Assembly: GCF_026151205.1 (NCBI RefSeq)
Contig: NC_087077.1
Span: 6,288,483 to 6,348,482 of the forward strand
Length of the DNA stretch: 60,000 nt
Source: Bolinopsis microptera
Taxonomy: Eukaryota > Ctenophora > Tentaculata > Lobata > Bolinopsidae
Reading direction: 5' to 3'
Part shown: in pieces, positions 32,101 through 35,673 of the stretch
How positions within the stretch are numbered: the stretch's first letter is position 1
Layout of the letters: each line of letters begins with the position of its first letter
Translations under genes and position numbers: made by a program
The notes under the pieces: model-generated
Seen by the model: only the letters and a program-made list of their open reading frames with translations
What the model was told of the DNA's origin: nothing
Databases searched by the model: none

Positions 32101-33319
32101 AAAGGAAATTCAAAATTTTCTAAAAATCGGTAAAATCATGTTGAAACAAAATGAAACTTATAAATCGATTTCTTCATCTTCCTCTAAGGGGTCCGGCTCG
32201 ACTCTTTCAGTTTCACTTATTGAGTTTGGTATTAAATTGTTTATCTTGACTTATAAGTCTCTTATAAGACGTTTATGTTAGCACATAAATGTAATTTATT
32301 GTAAATTTAAAACGTATTACTTGACATCAAATTCATCATGGAATATTGTGTTTATTTGTCCCACCATCATATCACTAACTTTTCAAGAACAAAATGAATC
32401 GATGAAGCCACAATTATTGGAATAAGCTAAAAATAATGCGACGGATTCTATTACGACGACCGAAATTTTGGCGGTCCGAAAATATGGCGAAATTTCGGGA
32501 AAACCGTCGCATTTCGTACGTTATAAAAAAGTCTTGTAAGGTAGTGTACCCCCCTCCCCCCCCCCCCCCCACGTGTTACCTGTGCTGACTGTGCTACCTT
32601 TATCTCACGTGTTACCTGTTTACCTGTGCTAACTCTTTATCAATACAACGCCAATTTCAACCCTCATAGTTGAAATATATAGTACCTTAGTTTTATTTAT
32701 CTAGTACATAGTAGTATAGTGTACGTCCCAATTCCATTTTATATTTTCCATACTGATCTTATATAGCTAGAATGAAAGGTAAATATTAAAACTAATTAGA
32801 CCTAGCAATTAGAAACATCCCGGAGGAGTTTATAACACAAAACGCCGGCACGCTCAAGGTTATATTAAAATAACCCCTTGTGCTAAAGCACGTCGGCGTT
32901 ATTTTCATAATAATCCCTCGTGATTCGCACTCAAAAAATTGAAATATAATCCCTGTGCGTGCCGGCGTTACGAGTGCTATAGATTGTAAGTGTATTTCAT
33001 CTCTTGTGCCACATCTCTTGTATCATATATTTCTGGTTTCAGCACAATTTCATTTATTTTGTGTATTTAAGTTAATATAAGCACTGTTGCAAACTGACCT
33101 ATATTTACTGTAAACACACTGTATATTTACTGTAAACACACTGTATATTTACTGTAAAACACTGTATATTTACTGTAAACACACTGTATATTTACTGTAA
33201 AACTAACACACTGCTCCCCGTAGATAGGCTCTAGAGCAGCTGAAGCTAACGTTATCAGGGCAGTATCTCACGCTGTGCAGACCGATAACAAGTATTACGT
33301 CTCCAGACTTACTGCCTGA
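1913..33319 (+). CDS. VWA plus DUF4537/Tudor-like domain protein (VWA3B/C11orf16-like), 17 exons
   Basis: Hand-built model: exons 1913-2164, 2999-3147, 3451-3686, 13291-13479, 13595-13728, 18713-18824, 27489-27593 (duplicate at 26115-26219), 28078-28198, 28621-28733, 29543-29689, 29775-29906, 29993-30079, 30201-30326, 30440-30542, 31145-31280, 31626-31772, 33224-33319. All 16 junctions have GT and AG and compatible phases; the total is 2,385 bases, 794 residues plus stop. Residues 1-83 precede and enter a von Willebrand A domain with the MIDAS DCSGS motif, a conserved SSNTLDAL Thr segment and VTDG (exons 1-3). Exons 7-8 resemble DUF4537, a Tudor-like fold (GDHVLAPVKKGGPYEPGNVV, then a VLYSG strand and WIPKPVY). 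The rest is low complexity: an E-rich run (exon 11), a Pro/Ser stretch (exon 13) and a basic helix (exons 14-15). VWA plus DUF4537 occurs in the VWA3B/C11orf16 family, which is poorly characterised and probably ciliary. Introns carry two antisense genes and many repeats. Confidence 0.8.
2173..2445 (+). repeat. 60-bp tandem repeat in intron 1
   Basis: About 4.5 copies of a 60-bp unit beginning ATGAGTATTATTATTAGTAA, starting 9 bases after the exon 1 donor. Because 60 is divisible by 3, the exon 1 frame continues for 88 residues as a 20-residue hydrophobic repeat until 2428. Confidence 0.9.
2452..2590 (+). repeat. Degenerate about 11-bp repeat in intron 1
   Basis: Alternating TATGACAATA and TACGACAAGA units, about a dozen copies, diverged from each other. 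Non-coding. Confidence 0.8.
2622..2965 (+). repeat. 15-bp CCTCCTGGAGCCCCC tandem repeat in intron 1
   Basis: About 23 copies of a GC-rich 15-bp unit, with 14- and 16-bp variants, ending about 34 bases before the exon 2 acceptor. It opens long Pro/Leu/Ser frames on + and Gly/Arg/Glu frames on -. These are artefacts of the repeat. Confidence 0.9.
2999..3147 (+). CDS. VWA gene exon 2
   Basis: Acceptor TGTTACAG|GTATTA, donor GGCTCAG|GTTAGT, phase 0 in and phase 2 out. Encodes VLKERLMQDMVTKCSTQFNI, IAFST and about 25 more residues: a helix followed by the second VWA strand. Confidence 0.8.
3301..3428 (+). repeat. 25-bp tandem repeat in intron 2
   Basis: Five copies of a 25-bp unit, GTTTGTAGATGTTACAGGTG plus ACCAG, ending about 20 bases before exon 3. 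Each unit contains TTACAG|GTGACC, very like the donor at the end of exon 3 (TTACAG|GTCAGT), although the array itself lies upstream of that exon. Confidence 0.85.
3451..3686 (+). CDS. VWA gene exon 3 (C-terminal half of VWA domain)
   Basis: Acceptor AACTACAG|GAACCT, donor GTTACAG|GTCAGT, phase 2 in and phase 1 out. Encodes SSNTLDALLQAF (MIDAS Thr region), TVDTVYLVTDGLPDQ (second MIDAS Asp) and IVSVSIGAG, closing the domain. Its phase-1 end joins exactly to the exon at 13291, making intron 3 about 9.6 kb. Confidence 0.8.
4190..4880 (-). pseudogene. 5'-truncated RTE-like LINE, reverse transcriptase C-terminal part
   Basis: A - strand frame (4876-4220) of 218 residues with the post-catalytic pattern of RTE-type reverse transcriptases: FTYLGAIISANG, KIRIYKAAVLTILLYGSEVW, then HHRCLRRILKIKW, RLRWFGHVVRM and GRPRKNW. 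The catalytic YxDD core and endonuclease are absent, so this is a truncated, dead copy. A short AAGTAAGTAAG stretch after the stop may be the microsatellite tail usual for RTE elements. It lies in intron 3 of the VWA gene. Confidence 0.8.
5311..5568. mobile_element. hAT-like MITE, CAGTGGCGTAACG family, copy 1
   Basis: Ends CAGTGGCATAACG and, in reverse complement, CCAGTGGTGTAACG. The internal TTAGAGGATACAC, GTCCCACATT and GCGCCC-rich segments are shared with copies at 56155-56441 and 59576-59842. The most diverged of the three; no target duplication remains. Confidence 0.75.
5569..6891. other. No gene recognised (intron 3 of the VWA gene)
   Basis: AT-rich sequence with a few CGCG-containing patches near 5880-5950. 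I see no exon with matching splice sites on either strand and no clear repeat structure. Confidence 0.5.
6892..7051 (-). CDS. Nested gene C, exon 6 (terminal)
   Basis: Acceptor TTTTCAG|AGCTGAC; encodes ADKANCGRCGNSLAMKLDNK and a charged helix ending RAMRRLL before TAG. It supplies the second CxxC pair. Another - strand frame here (from ATG at 7027) also stays open, but does not match the phase of the preceding exon. Confidence 0.65.
6892..11051 (-). CDS. Uncharacterised six-exon protein with C-terminal zinc-ribbon-like motif, nested antisense in intron 3
   Basis: Hand-built - strand model: 11051-10912, 9636-9498, 8592-8447, 8125-8008, 7652-7516, 7051-6892. Phases agree at all five introns; 840 bases, 279 residues. 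The protein has no signal peptide or membrane segment. It begins MSIISLQYQHLPPSQMYG, has a basic middle (GTTKIFGKSLTQGSYLKS), an EEEE run, and ends with ECLICGQL...NCGRCGNSL, a CxxC-x13-CxxC arrangement that could bind one zinc ion, followed by a charged helix and TAG at 6892. I do not recognise the family. The first exon could instead begin at the acceptor CCCTGCAG before 11030, with earlier exons further upstream. Four of its introns contain repeats touching a splice site or close to it. The whole gene lies within intron 3 of the VWA gene on the other strand. Confidence 0.65.
7516..7652 (-). CDS. Nested gene C, exon 5
   Basis: Acceptor GTCTACAG|GTAGTACC, donor CACAG|GTTACT, phase 0 in and phase 2 out. 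Encodes VVPVKKEHDFRLPYRECLTK and VHILEVECLICGQLG, the first CxxC pair. Confidence 0.65.
7644..7816 (-). repeat. 32-bp repeat spanning the exon 5 acceptor of nested gene C
   Basis: About five copies of a 32-bp unit. On the - strand each reads GGGATGTCTACAG|GTAGTACC, the same sequence as the acceptor and first codons of exon 5. The 3' splice site therefore exists in five near-identical copies, the last belonging to the exon. Confidence 0.85.
7826..7852 (-). repeat. Solo end of the fold-back element family
   Basis: The GAAGACCCCCCCGGCCCCCT block, followed by TAA, matches the right end of the fold-back element at 34608. It is probably a remnant terminus of the same family. Confidence 0.45.
7855..8012 (-). 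repeat. 38-bp repeat starting at the exon 4 donor of nested gene C
   Basis: Four copies of a 38-bp unit. On the - strand each contains GTTGCA|GTTAATGATACTTC, and the first instance is the end of exon 4 with its donor. Confidence 0.85.
8008..8125 (-). CDS. Nested gene C, exon 4
   Basis: Acceptor CTCCCTAG|GCACGA, donor GTTGCA|GTTAAT (a weak donor), phase 2 in and phase 0 out. Encodes HDRNYLCTSAPAKQDPGELD through FRKRYEEEEAVA. Confidence 0.65.
8169..8475 (-). repeat. 37-bp repeat spanning the exon 3 donor of nested gene C
   Basis: About eight copies. On the - strand each unit carries the exon end CAACCAGCCACCCGACAATT and then TAAMAG|GTACAATG, so the last ten codons and the donor have been copied repeatedly into the intron. 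Copies differ mainly at CTGTTAA versus CTCTTAA on the + strand. Confidence 0.9.
8447..8592 (-). CDS. Nested gene C, exon 3
   Basis: Acceptor AATTTGCAG|AGCAGT, donor TTTAAAAG|GTACAA, phase 0 in and phase 2 out. Encodes SSKDISNQTRAANRGPLLLT through MSQPATRQFK. Its final codons are inside the adjacent tandem unit. Confidence 0.65.
8903..9505 (-). repeat. 21-bp repeat starting at the exon 2 donor of nested gene C
   Basis: About 28 copies. On the - strand the unit is CTTACACAG|GTACACACCCTA, so every copy has a CAG|GT donor. The first copy is the true end of exon 2 (ACCATTGCCAGTCTTACACAG). Variants have CTCACACAG or lack two bases. As the unit is 7 codons, the exon 2 frame stays open through the array as a TQVHTLL repeat. 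Confidence 0.92.
9498..9636 (-). CDS. Nested gene C, exon 2
   Basis: Acceptor TTCCACTAG|GTTTGT, donor CTTACACAG|GTACAC, phase 2 in and phase 0 out. Encodes FVQTHEIWTKDNPKHQIKYH through SNEIRRTIASLTQ. Confidence 0.65.
10112..10236 (+). repeat. 18-bp AT repeat
   Basis: About seven copies of ATAATATTTAATATTTAT. It lies in intron 1 of nested gene C and opens a spurious Ile/Phe/Tyr frame. Confidence 0.85.
10697..10875 (+). repeat. CCCT tetranucleotide microsatellite
   Basis: About 44 CCCT units with a single AAAT interruption at 10737. On the - strand it is a GGGA tract starting about 37 bases after the exon 1 donor of nested gene C. GGGA runs can bind splicing factors and may form G-quadruplexes. 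Confidence 0.95.
10912..11051 (-). CDS. Nested gene C, exon 1
   Basis: ATG at 11051, donor CATAACAG|GTATAAG, phase 2 out. Encodes MSIISLQYQHLPPSQMYG, then RDALIRNIYNSHGIELPPIP. An acceptor-like CCCTGCAG precedes 11030, so the exon may instead be internal and start there in phase 0. Confidence 0.6.
11052..11985. other. No gene recognised
   Basis: A - strand stretch near 11700 reads ALCSQCLLDKKVTEFEHDEC, with a CxxC, but a stop codon precedes it with no acceptor in between, so I do not call an exon. Confidence 0.4.
11989..12070 (+). repeat. 16-bp repeat CGAGGGAACAACCACA
   Basis: About five copies directly before the next array. Non-coding. Confidence 0.85.
12080..12899 (+). repeat. 16-bp repeat AGTGTGCCTAATAATA
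   Basis: About 51 nearly identical copies in intron 3 of the VWA gene, with sporadic single-base variants clustered around 12470-12570. No splice motif in the unit. Confidence 0.95.
13291..13479 (+). CDS. VWA gene exon 4
   Basis: Acceptor TTGTCTCAG|GTGGCT, donor CCCTACAG|GTGAGA, phase 1 on both sides. Encodes GSFRPVTLPLKLPGPDELSA through LRWSGDIPSAYP. The last 52 bases plus the donor start a two-copy 54-bp tandem duplication: GAGAGCACTGATTTGAGG at 13428 recurs as GAGAGAACTGATTTGAGG at 13482 inside the intron. Confidence 0.75.
13595..13728 (+). CDS. VWA gene exon 5
   Basis: Acceptor TTATTAACAG|TAAGAG, donor ATAGACCAG|GTAACC, phase 1 in and phase 0 out. Encodes REPPPPEKVVKFPLTAAGRL, MMRKVVLARSPRRG and DYNTAVIIDQ. 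The final 15 bases belong to the 32-bp satellite unit that follows. Confidence 0.75.
13714..17697 (+). repeat. 32-bp satellite copying the exon 5 donor about 124 times
   Basis: The array of GTAACCATAGTAACAGTGTT plus ATCATAGACCAG units begins inside exon 5: the exon end GTTATCATAGACCAG|GTAACC is the founding unit. It runs about 4.0 kb with variants (TGTATT for AGTGTT, GATCAG for GACCAG, ATGG for ATAG, CCAGTTAACC lacking GGT). Markers 928 bp apart (29 units) show that the last third is a block duplication. Nearly every unit has an intact CAG|GTAACC. Confidence 0.97.
17827..18690 (+). repeat. 15-bp repeat GTTAATTGAACAAGT
   Basis: About 55 copies with inserted ACT or GAC variants and a few GAATAAAC versions, ending just before the exon 6 polypyrimidine tract and acceptor. 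Frames reading LIEQV arise from the repeat. Confidence 0.95.
18713..18824 (+). CDS. VWA gene exon 6
   Basis: Acceptor AAATTTCAG|CACAGT, donor TTGAAAG|GTAAGT (consensus), phase 0 in and phase 1 out. Encodes HSPTCFEVEFKKNQQKERCE then LCHIFALQDALMHPVLK. Contains CxxC (CELC). Confidence 0.8.
18788..19738 (+). repeat. 50-bp repeat copying the end of exon 6 with its donor
   Basis: About 19 copies of a 50-bp unit: CACTACAAGATGCTCTCATG, the remaining exon codons, then AAAG|GTAAGTCCTCCCC. Thirty-seven bases of coding sequence and a consensus donor are present in every copy. Variant pairs 450 bp apart show block duplication. Only the first copy is continuous with the upstream exon frame. Confidence 0.97.
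20058..20536 (-). CDS. Small secreted protein, two exons, nested antisense in intron 6
   Basis: Exon 1 (20536-20468) encodes MFRLLLLTLALSTVLINASI then VDE, a clear signal peptide with probable cleavage after INA. The donor is GACGAG|GTATAG, the intron 272 bp, the acceptor TTTGTCAG|GAGGAC. Exon 2 (20195-20058) encodes EDSVEGIEESSEEGLLIGYP, then RLSNVRSRAGFSHG and SEEEDQTW, ending at TAG. Total 68 residues; the phase-0 junction agrees. The mature part (about 50 residues) has no Cys, is acidic at both ends with an Arg-rich centre (NVRSRAG), and could be a propeptide or a small extracellular factor. I do not recognise it. A TATA box lies 72 bases upstream of the ATG. It is antisense to the VWA gene. 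Confidence 0.6.
20608..20615 (-). promoter_or_regulatory. TATA box of the nested secreted-protein gene
   Basis: TATAAAAG on the - strand within GATATAAAAGGACATTGG. Start-site spacing of about 30 bases would put transcription near 20580, leaving a 5' leader of about 45 bases before the ATG at 20536. Confidence 0.6.
21224..24475 (+). repeat. 44-bp satellite in intron 6
   Basis: About 74 copies of CTGCTAGTTACTTCCTTACA plus TCAATAACTAACAACATTACATTG-type sequence, over 95 percent identical. A truncated unit and a CATCAACA variant each recur exactly 1,343 bp apart (23041 and 24384; 22913 and 24256), so the array contains a block duplication of 30.5 units. The unit has no AG|GT. Confidence 0.97.
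24770..25222 (+). repeat. 12-bp repeat TATAACACAGTC
   Basis: About 38 copies with TATAGCACAGTC and TATATCACAGTC variants. Opens a spurious YNTV frame. Confidence 0.95.
25296..25885 (+). repeat. G-run repeat, AATAAAAGGAGGAGCCCTGA units
   Basis: About 17 units of 32-36 bp: a GCAATAAAAGGAGGAG core, CCCTGATCCT or TAATGATCCT, then 8 to 15 G. Strong G-quadruplex potential. Some units carry CCTTGGTTGGTGGGGGG. The Pro-rich - strand frames are artefacts. Confidence 0.95.
25886..26935 (+). repeat. First copy of a duplicated segment carrying exons 7 and 8; 3' end degraded
   Basis: Matches 27270-28500 almost base for base up to about 26430, then accumulates deletions. Exon 7 at 26115-26219 is intact and identical to 27489-27593. 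Exon 8 (about 26660-26770) has many single-base deletions and is unreadable. Sequence at 26860-27003 is a mixture of the G-run repeat unit and the unique flank. Probably an assembly duplicate rather than a real one. Confidence 0.7.
26947..27268 (+). repeat. Degraded second copy of the G-run repeat
   Basis: Same unit as 25296-25885 but with missing bases in many units (GGGGGAGCC, AAAAAAAAAG). It ends in the same CCTTGGTTGG, G-run and GGAGTCATGATC junction as the first copy. Confidence 0.85.
27489..27593 (+). CDS. VWA gene exon 7 (DUF4537-like, first half)
   Basis: Acceptor ATCTGCAG|GTGATC, donor ACTGCTG|GTTAGT, phase 1 on both sides. Encodes DHVLAPVKKGGPYEPGNVVR through GTNYHGTA, typical of the start of a Tudor-like barrel. 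An identical exon sits at 26115-26219; I chose this copy because an intact exon 8 follows it. A 68-bp repeat unit covering the acceptor and first half of the exon lies immediately upstream in both copies. Confidence 0.75.
27928..28050 (+). repeat. 15-bp repeat CTCCTGAATACCTG plus GT microsatellite
   Basis: About eight copies followed by a (GT)n run, in intron 7 just upstream of exon 8. A degraded version is at 26550-26645. Confidence 0.85.
28078..28198 (+). CDS. VWA gene exon 8 (DUF4537-like, second half)
   Basis: Acceptor ACTTACAG|GTGATC, donor CTTCTAC|GTGAGT, phase 1 in and phase 2 out. Encodes DLMVVLYSGTTVMCRAGSAI, WIPKPVYNRM and ELRIVPS. Confidence 0.75.
28621..28733 (+). CDS. VWA gene exon 9
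   Basis: Acceptor TTCTCCCCAG|CAAGTC, donor GAGACAG|GTAGTG, phase 2 in and phase 1 out. Encodes KSSVEAVEALKVSEHNPTSP and DLQDYILSKNNGPRET. Confidence 0.78.
28798..29100. mobile_element. Mariner-type MITE, truncated copy
   Basis: Starts TA|CAGGGTGGGCCAAAAGTC and is colinear with the complete element at 56126-56792 for about 300 bp, then diverges without a right terminus. In intron 9 of the VWA gene. Confidence 0.8.
29543..29689 (+). CDS. VWA gene exon 10
   Basis: Acceptor GTATTACAG|ATGTTT, donor GAGCAG|GGTGAG read as CAGG|GTGAGT, phase 1 on both sides. Acidic: CGDVPKTVVCEVVDVTPVVL, then DTTDQDTILTTLSQLEIREE. Confidence 0.78.
29775..29906 (+). CDS. VWA gene exon 11
   Basis: Acceptor AAATTCAG|GAGAAA, donor AAACCTG|GTACAG, phase 1 on both sides. 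Encodes EIPGYISGMLADEGHFDEIL then a run of seven Glu from a GAG trinucleotide stretch. Confidence 0.78.
29993..30079 (+). CDS. VWA gene exon 12
   Basis: Acceptor ACTATTGCAG|TGTGGA, donor CCTCGTG|GTGAGG, phase 1 on both sides. Encodes WRYTGKAAEGNKSPTSKPMR and PMSASLPR. Confidence 0.75.
30201..30326 (+). CDS. VWA gene exon 13
   Basis: Acceptor ATTGTCCAG|GTAAAA, donor CCTTCAG|GTACCA, phase 1 on both sides. Encodes KSTYREEYHLPSKIDMSFPG then a Ser/Pro/Ala-rich stretch. Confidence 0.78.
30440..30542 (+). CDS. VWA gene exon 14
   Basis: Acceptor TTACCTCAG|TGAGTC, donor CAGCTCAA|GTAAGT, phase 1 in and phase 2 out. A basic helix: SQLKERERAKRDAQAHKKQD through LLLAKTRVTRQL. Confidence 0.78.
30701..31131. 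mobile_element. TA-flanked MITE next to the exon 15 acceptor
   Basis: 431 bp with TIRs beginning CCTTAGTCGGTAATATTATG followed by a G run, flanked by TA on both sides. The right end lies 13 bases before exon 15. The interior has no frame. The CCTTA ends and TA target suggest a mariner/Tc1-type non-autonomous element related to the one at 31957. Confidence 0.85.
31145..31280 (+). CDS. VWA gene exon 15
   Basis: Acceptor CCCTTTCAG|AGAGCG, donor CACCAACAG|GTAAGG, phase 2 in and phase 0 out. Continues the basic helix (ERDAMKEQRGLQVSKDTKFR), then ALSRFADKKKLKNTGSHQQ. The last bases are the first unit of the following repeat. Confidence 0.78.
31269..31555 (+). repeat. 25-bp repeat spanning the exon 15 donor
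   Basis: About 11 copies of GTAAGGAGATTGTTCGCACC plus AACAG. The exon end CACCAACAG|GTAAGG is the founding unit, so each copy has a CAG|GTAA donor. Variants GTAATGAAAT and GTAAAGAAAT alternate. Confidence 0.95.
31626..31772 (+). CDS. VWA gene exon 16
   Basis: Acceptor TCCGGCTCAG|GGAGCG, donor TTTCCAG|GTTCCT (weak), phase 0 on both sides. Encodes ALSVNDSPIPARTTVTVRDD then KTGRFSGYRLSTKLSSGK. Confidence 0.75.
31782..31954 (+). repeat. C-run repeat CACGTGTAGTGTACCCCCC
   Basis: About seven units of CACGTGTAGTGTAC plus a variable C run. The repeat continues at 32544 after the inserted element 31957-32541. Confidence 0.9.
31957..32541. mobile_element. TA-flanked TIR element inserted in a repeat unit
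   Basis: 585 bp. TIRs CCTTACAAGAC, flanked by TA. It interrupts the unit CACGTGTAGTGTACC: left CACGTG-TA, right TA-GTGTACC. Both halves contain the same subterminal block (GACCGAAATTTTGGCGGTCC at 32000 and 32460) in direct orientation. No transposase frame; the small + strand frame at 32087-32281 shows no recognisable domain. Confidence 0.9.
33107..33205 (+). repeat. 22-bp repeat in intron 16
   Basis: Four copies of TATATTTACTGTAAACACAC plus TG just before the last exon. Confidence 0.85.
33224..33319 (+). CDS. VWA gene exon 17 (terminal)
   Basis: Acceptor GCTCCCCGTAG|ATAGGC, phase 0. Encodes IGSRAAEANVIRAVSHAVQT and NKYYVSRLTA, then TGA at 33317. Confidence 0.78.
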   Translation: MGSRAAEANVIRAVSHAVQTDNKYYVSRLTA

Positions 33320-33322
33320 TCA

Positions 33323-33432
33323 ATGTTTCCTTATATGGTCAGGAGTCATCACGTGACAGATGTTTCCTTATATGGTCAGGAGTCATCATGTGACAGATGT
33401 TTCCTTATATGGTCAGGAGTCATCATGTGACA
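33323..33432 (+). repeat. 37-bp repeat just after the VWA stop codon
   Basis: Three copies of ATGTTTCCTTATATGGTCAG plus GAGTCATCACGTGACAG-type sequence starting 4 bases after the stop, in the presumed 3' UTR. No AATAAA is visible directly after it. Confidence 0.85.
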
Positions 33433-33490
33433 GAATCATTGTACCAGTACTTTATGCTAATTTTTGCTGAATACATTATAACTCTTTTAC

Positions 33491-33864
33491 GGCTCTTACT
33501 AAATCGCTCGCCCAAAAATTTCACGTGACTTTGGTTTTTTTGGTTTTGCAGCCGTAGAAAACGGTTTTACATAAACCCTAATCCCAACCTTAACCCTAAC
33601 CATAACCCCGAAGCTATCCATAATCTTAACCACAACCCTAACCCTAACCCGAGCCCTAAATAATCGAATTCACGTTTTACTAGCCTGTCACGTGACCAAA
33701 ACGGTTTTTTGCCCATAACTCTCCAGGGAAGCATTTTAACCCTACGTCATGGGGGGTGATTCGGAATCAGCGTCCAAAAATACACCGATCTAGATCACTT
33801 TCATGCCTAAAGGGCCTTTCACAAGAATTTTCTTAAAATTTGGGCGAGCGATTTAGTAGGAGCG
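33491..33864. mobile_element. MULE-type MITE with 9-bp target duplication and telomere-like interior
   Basis: 374 bp. Ends GGCTCTTACTAAATCGCTCG and, in reverse complement, CGCTCCTACTAAATCGCTCG. Flanked by a perfect 9-bp duplication CTCTTTTAC (33482-33490 and 33865-33873). The interior has degenerate CCCTAA/CCTAACC repeats at about 33573-33660. A 9-bp duplication is characteristic of Mutator-like elements. Confidence 0.88.
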
Positions 33865-33890
33865 CTCTTTTACATTAGTATTAGTCGGTT

Positions 33891-34608
33891 AAGGGGGCAG
33901 GGGGGGGGTCTTCATGGAAATTTTCTCAAAATCGACTTTTTAGTTGTTTCTAATAGAGGGCAGTGATATCTATTAGATGCTTTTAATCCCATGAAAAAAT
34001 ATTGTTCATAGCCGAAATTATTGCCGGTCAAGGGTCAGCGCGTGTATGTAATTGTATTGCGCAAGGGATTTTTGATCGCGCGTCCTGAAAATCGAGTCTA
34101 AAAATCTATCTTCTCCTACATTTTTTCAGCAATCACTCTGAAACTTTCAGGATATGTTCTAAGGATCATTTAGAATTTTGAGATAGGCCTTTAAAAAATT
34201 TTTATTCGATTTTGAAATTCTTGGACCTCGAAAAATCATCAAAAAACGAGGTCCAAGATTTTCAAAATCGAATAAAAAATTTTTAAAGGCCTATCTCAAA
34301 ACTCCATCCGGCTTATCTCTTCTAAATGGTCCCTAGAACATATCCTGAAAATTTCAGAGTGATTGCTCAAAAAATGTAGGAGAAGATTTTTTCAGGAGAA
34401 GATTTTTTCAGGACGCGCGATCAAAAATCCCTTGCGCAATACAATTACACACACGCGCTGACCTTTGACCGGCAATAATTTCGGCTAGAAACAATATTTT
34501 TCCATGGGACCAAAAGCAGCTGTTAGATATCACTCCCCTCTATTAGAAATAATTGAAAAGTCGATTTTGAGAAAATTTTCATAAAGACCCCCCCCCCCTG
34601 CCCCCTTA
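33891..34608. mobile_element. Fold-back element: two about 350-bp arms
   Basis: The left arm (33891-34240) is repeated inverted in the right arm (about 34248-34608) with few differences and a spacer of about 8 bases (an A run). Ends TAAGGGGGCAGGGGGGG and its complement. The right arm has a small internal duplication (GGAGAAGATTTTTTCA twice). A transcript would form a hairpin of roughly 350 base pairs. No coding capacity. Confidence 0.92.
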
Positions 34609-34929
34609 GGAATCGTAGCTCAAGTTCGGTTCCTATGGTGATGTATTTTTATGGTGATGTATTGGTAAACGAAATTAATATCTTTTCATAAAATTAGATT
34701 ACTGTGTAGACTACATTTATACAGTGGCTTCACTAGTTGGGCCACTAATTGAAGAAAATTATAAATTAATTCAGTAGCATCAATGAAAATATCCCCCATT
34801 CTATTAACCAATGTTTATAATCGTTTCAGTAGATTTTGTGATTCCTATATCATGTATGGTTTGAAGATTTAAATTATTGTATTTAACACCGTATTAATAT
34901 TCAATATTATCTTTATTGCTGGAAAAACA

Positions 34930-35271
34930 GCTCTTACTAATTCGCTCGCCCAAATATTATCTCGTAACTTTGGTTTTTATGGTTTTGCAGCCGAACAAAA
35001 CGGTTTTACATACACCATAACCCTAACCACAGCCCTAAGTCTTACCCTAACCAGAGCCTTAAACAATCGAATTCGTGCTGTACTAGCCTGTCACGTGACC
35101 AAAACAGTTTTTCGCCCATGACTCCCTAGGGAAGCATTTTTACCTTACGTCATGGGGGGTGGGGGGATTCGGAATCAGCGTCCAAAATACACCGAATTAG
35201 ATTACTTTCATACCTTCAGGGCCTTTGCACAAGAATTTTCTTAAAATTTTGGCGAGCGATTGAGTGGGAGC
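34930..35271. mobile_element. Second copy of the telomere-like MITE
   Basis: 342 bp and colinear with 33491-33864 (same TIRs and CCCTAACC interior). Flanked by GGAAAAACA and GGAAAAAAC, a near-match 9-bp duplication. The two copies lie on either side of the fold-back element in direct orientation. Confidence 0.85.
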
Positions 35272-35481
35272 GGAAAAAACGGAACTTCTGTTCCATTTCC
35301 AATTTAACCTAAGTTCACAATTTAGAATTTATCAATTCAGATTTTATTTTCAGAAGCAGATTATTACGAACACAGAGTAAATAGTTGTAAATAGGTTGTA
35401 TATATTATATTTGTATGATATAATGTTTATAGAAGTTTATTTTGATCACAAATATAAAACTTACTACATATATATAGTAAA

Positions 35482-35572
35482 GTTTAATCCGTTTAATCCG
35501 TTTAATCAGTAAAAATAAAATATATATATTTTATTTTTACTGATTAAACGGATTAAACGGATTAAACTTTAA
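35482..35572. repeat. Perfect about 90-bp palindrome
   Basis: AAGTTTAATCCGTTTAATCC and its extension to a central TATATATATA are mirrored exactly. A likely hairpin at the edge of the downstream LINE. Confidence 0.9.
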
Positions 35573-35673
35573 TTGGTCAAGAGAAGCCCTAACACTCCTG
35601 GCTTGACAATACAAGAATGAAATCATAACCTAGAAATCAGATACGAAAACCGTGAAGAAACAAATATCATAAT

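Noticed and set aside
33560-33660. Telomere or chromosome end
   Set aside because: The CCCTAA motifs are few, degenerate and enclosed by MITE ends with a target duplication.
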